Origin: Synechococcales cyanobacterium 340R_concoct_173_sub
GTDB taxonomy: Bacteria > Cyanobacteriota > Cyanobacteriia > Leptolyngbyales > Leptolyngbyaceae
Assembly (NCBI GenBank): GCA_025354065.1
Contig: JANXNM010000439.1
Location: forward strand, 1 to 7,740
Length of the DNA: 7,740 nucleotides
Direction of reading: 5' to 3'
This document shows, piece after piece, positions 6,043 to 7,740 of the stretch. The notes beneath the pieces were generated by a model. That model did no database searches, was not told the DNA's origin, and was given only the letters and a program-made list of their open reading frames with translations. Made by a program: the position numbers and the translations under genes. The number at the start of each line of letters is the position of its first letter. The stretch's first letter is position 1.

Positions 6043-6135
6043 ATGTTATCAAGTAAAATTACAACTTGTATTATAACCTTCCTATTCAAACGATCGGCAT
6101 TCCAATTTAATTATGATGGCTTAGTATGGTTATAG
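6043..6135 (+). CDS. Possible 30-aa small ORF upstream of the oxidoreductase
   Basis: An ATG at 6043 preceded by GGAG at 6031-6034 (8-nt spacing) opens a 30-codon frame ending at TAG 6133-6135. The peptide has a hydrophobic stretch ITTCIITFLF (6-15) followed by KR and a polar, aromatic tail. This suits a tiny membrane peptide or a leader peptide, but chance is equally likely at this length. The best promoter for the downstream gene overlaps its 5' part, which argues against it. Confidence 0.15.
   Translation: MLSSKITTCIITFLFKRSAFQFNYDGLVWL
6046..6074 (+). promoter_or_regulatory. Candidate promoter of the oxidoreductase gene
   Basis: TTATCA (6046-6051, 4 of 6 to the -35 consensus) is separated by 17 bp from TATTAT (6069-6074, 5 of 6 to the -10 consensus). 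Initiation near 6081 would give a leader of about 150 nt. ACAACTTGT at 6061-6069, a small perfect dyad around one base, overlaps the spacer and the first base of the -10 box. The rest of the spacer from 6136 to 6219 shows nothing I can identify. Confidence 0.35.
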
Positions 6136-6231
6136 GCACATCAATCAACGTTACTAGCAGAAGTAAGACACATTGCGAAATAGTAGATAAATAGCAACAT
6201 AAACACAATGCTTTGATGCAGGAATCCTTTT

Positions 6232-7740
6232 ATGAAAGTAGATTATCTGATTGTCGGTAGTGGTTTATCCGCATTGGTCTTTGGCGCATTGATGGCGAAT
6301 TCAGGTAAGACTGTACAAATTCTAGAAGCCCATGAATATCCGGGCGGCTTTGGTCACACCTTCACGATGGCGAAGAAATATAAATTTAATGCTCAGTTTC
6401 ATTATGTTTGGGATTGTGGACCGGGGCAACTGGTCGATCGTGTCCTTAAAAAATTACACCTAGGCAAAGAGGTAACGTTTGAACAATATGATCCTGATGG
6501 GTTCGATCATATGCGAATGCCAGGATATGCCTTAGATATTTCCTCTAGTCCCCAAACACTAATTGAACGACTATCAACATTATTTCCAAACGATCGCGAT
6601 CGGTTGACGAAATTTGTTAATGAGGTTGAAAAAACTGGAGCCGGACTTAAAAAACTTGCGCCCCCTATCAAGCCTCTAGAACTTCTAAAACATTCCGGTG
6701 AGGTTGCCTGTGCGGTCCAATATTTAAACAGTACGCTTCAGGATGTATTTGACAAATTCAAACTTCCGCAAGCCGCCCAGACCTTACTAGCATTGCAATG
6801 GCTAGACTTTTTATTGCCGCCTAATCAGCTTTCTTTTTATGCTTGGGTGGCCTTGTTTCGGGGCTATCAAGCCGGAGCTTTTTATCCAACCCAGCATTTT
6901 GAGCAGGTGATCAATTCATTGGTCGATACGATTGAATCTAATGGGGGAAGCCTTTTATTCAACCAAGAAGTCACGCAATTTAGACTGACGGGAAAAACAG
7001 TCATAGGAGTTCAGGCCACAAATCGTCTTACCCATCAAACCGAAGAATTCACAGGTGCTACGGTAATTTGTAATATCGATCCCCAAAGAGCGGCGAAAAT
7101 GATTGGGATTGAAAAGTTCTCATCATCAGTCCAACGGAAACTAGATTATGAGTATTCAGCCTCAAATTATATGGTCTATTGTGTGGTCAAGGATCTGAAT
7201 TTGCAAGATTATGGATTTGGTAAATGGAATGTTTCCCATACGGGACATCAAGATCTTAATGAAGCATTTGCTCAAATGTACGATCGTAATGATTTCTCAA
7301 ATCCGAGTTTTGCCATTACAACCCCAACCCTATTAAGTAATGCGGGTGGTGATTGTCCTGAGGATTGTCAAATTGTCGAGTTTTTGACGGTTGCAAATTA
7401 TGGCTATTTTAAAAAACTACGGGAGAGCGATCGGAAAGCCTACAACCAGAAAAAACAAGAAATCTTAGATTCAATTCTAGATGTTGTGGAGAAACACTAT
7501 GTCCCAGACTTTAGAAAGCATATGGTATTTCATGTTACGGGCAGCCCTACGACGAATGAACGCTATTGTTGGTGTCCTAATGGTAATTCCTATGGTTCCA
7601 AACTCACGCCGCGCAATATGGGGCTAGGACGTTTGAATTATGAAACCTCGCTCAAACACTTCTATTTCTGTAATGCGTCATCTGGGTATCCCGGTTTTGC
7701 ACCTACATTTTGGACCGGGACATTACTCTATCAACACTTG
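6232..7740 (+). CDS. FAD-dependent oxidoreductase, phytoene desaturase/CrtISO/RetSat superfamily (3' end cut by window)
   Basis: The frame is open from ATG 6232 to the window edge, giving 503 residues and lacking the stop. AGGA at 6220-6223 lies 8 nt upstream and an in-frame TGA at 6214-6216 fixes the start. The N-terminal Rossmann motif is DYLIVGSGLSA (4-14), a GxGxxA variant, with E32 at the end of beta-2 for the FAD ribose and YPGGF at 36-40. NAQFHYVWDCGPGQLVDRVL (55-74) resembles the glycine-rich segment after the flavin site in CrtISO and retinol saturase relatives. TGSPTTNERY (436-445) and NASSGYPGFAPTFWTG (481-496) match the family's conserved C-terminal FAD-binding region, so only a short tail is probably missing. 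No signal peptide or transmembrane helix is evident; relatives bind membranes peripherally. The substrate is probably a carotenoid or other polyene/isoprenoid, but isomerase, desaturase or saturase activity cannot be chosen. Unusual cysteine pairs are C375-x3-C379 and C446-x-C448. It is divergent from pyk. Confidence 0.9.
   Translation, partial: MKVDYLIVGSGLSALVFGALMANSGKTVQILEAHEYPGGFGHTFTMAKKYKFNAQFHYVWDCGPGQLVDRVLKKLHLGKEVTFEQYDPDGFDHMRMPGYALDISSSPQTLIERLSTLFPNDRDRLTKFVNEVEKTGAGLKKLAPPIKPLELLKHSGEVACAVQYLNSTLQDVFDKFKLPQAAQTLLALQWLDFLLPPNQLSFYAWVALFRGYQAGAFYPTQHFEQVINSLVDTIESNGGSLLFNQEVTQFRLTGKTVIGVQATNRLTHQTEEFTGATVICNIDPQRAAKMIGIEKFSSSVQRKLDYEYSASNYMVYCVVKDLNLQDYGFGKWNVSHTGHQDLNEAFAQMYDRNDFSNPSFAITTPTLLSNAGGDCPEDCQIVEFLTVANYGYFKKLRESDRKAYNQKKQEILDSILDVVEKHYVPDFRKHMVFHVTGSPTTNERYCWCPNGNSYGSKLTPRNMGLGRLNYETSLKHFYFCNASSGYPGFAPTFWTGTLLYQHL

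Noticed and set aside
1..7740. CRISPR array, tRNA, rRNA, insertion sequence or attachment site
   Set aside because: No regularly spaced repeats of suitable length, cloverleaf sequence, transposase frame or flanking duplications were found when reading both strands.

Overview
The window reads as chromosomal DNA of a cyanobacterium. The hexamer CGATCG, the core of the cyanobacterial HIP1 element, occurs about 30 times in 7.7 kb where roughly two are expected by chance. The window also encodes Ycf54, a subunit associated with the aerobic chlorophyll cyclase of oxygenic phototrophs. The order or genus cannot be told from this sequence alone.

Layout. Positions 1-136 are a leader region with a consensus -10 box and a hairpin. 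Positions 137-2044 (+) hold a complete glmS. Positions 2045-2276 are a spacer with a short tandem repeat and a possible terminator. Positions 2277-2933 (+) hold a hypothetical protein with the residue pattern of a PD-(D/E)XK nuclease fold. It converges on a three-gene minus-strand group read right to left: pyk (5865-4093, pyruvate kinase with a C-terminal PEP-utilizer-type domain), ycf54 (4042-3719) and a small exported protein with a duplicated SPOR-like repeat (3681-2959). Gaps inside this group are 50 and 37 bp, so one transcript is plausible. The two convergent sides meet at a perfect 8-bp inverted repeat. Positions 5866-6231 are a 366-bp divergent intergenic region holding repeats and dyads. 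From 6232 to the window edge (+) runs an FAD-dependent oxidoreductase of the phytoene desaturase/CrtISO/RetSat superfamily, cut off close to its C-terminus.

Functionally the genes are mostly core metabolism: GlmS feeds UDP-GlcNAc and the cell envelope, pyruvate kinase closes lower glycolysis, Ycf54 supports chlorophyll synthesis, and the last gene probably acts on a carotenoid or another isoprenoid/polyene substrate. No mobile element, CRISPR array, tRNA, rRNA or recognisable defence island was found. The points most worth following are the pyk-ycf54-exported protein linkage, the three phased copies of CTGANNAACTT in the divergent region, the two cysteine pairs in the oxidoreductase, and the orphan nuclease-like gene.
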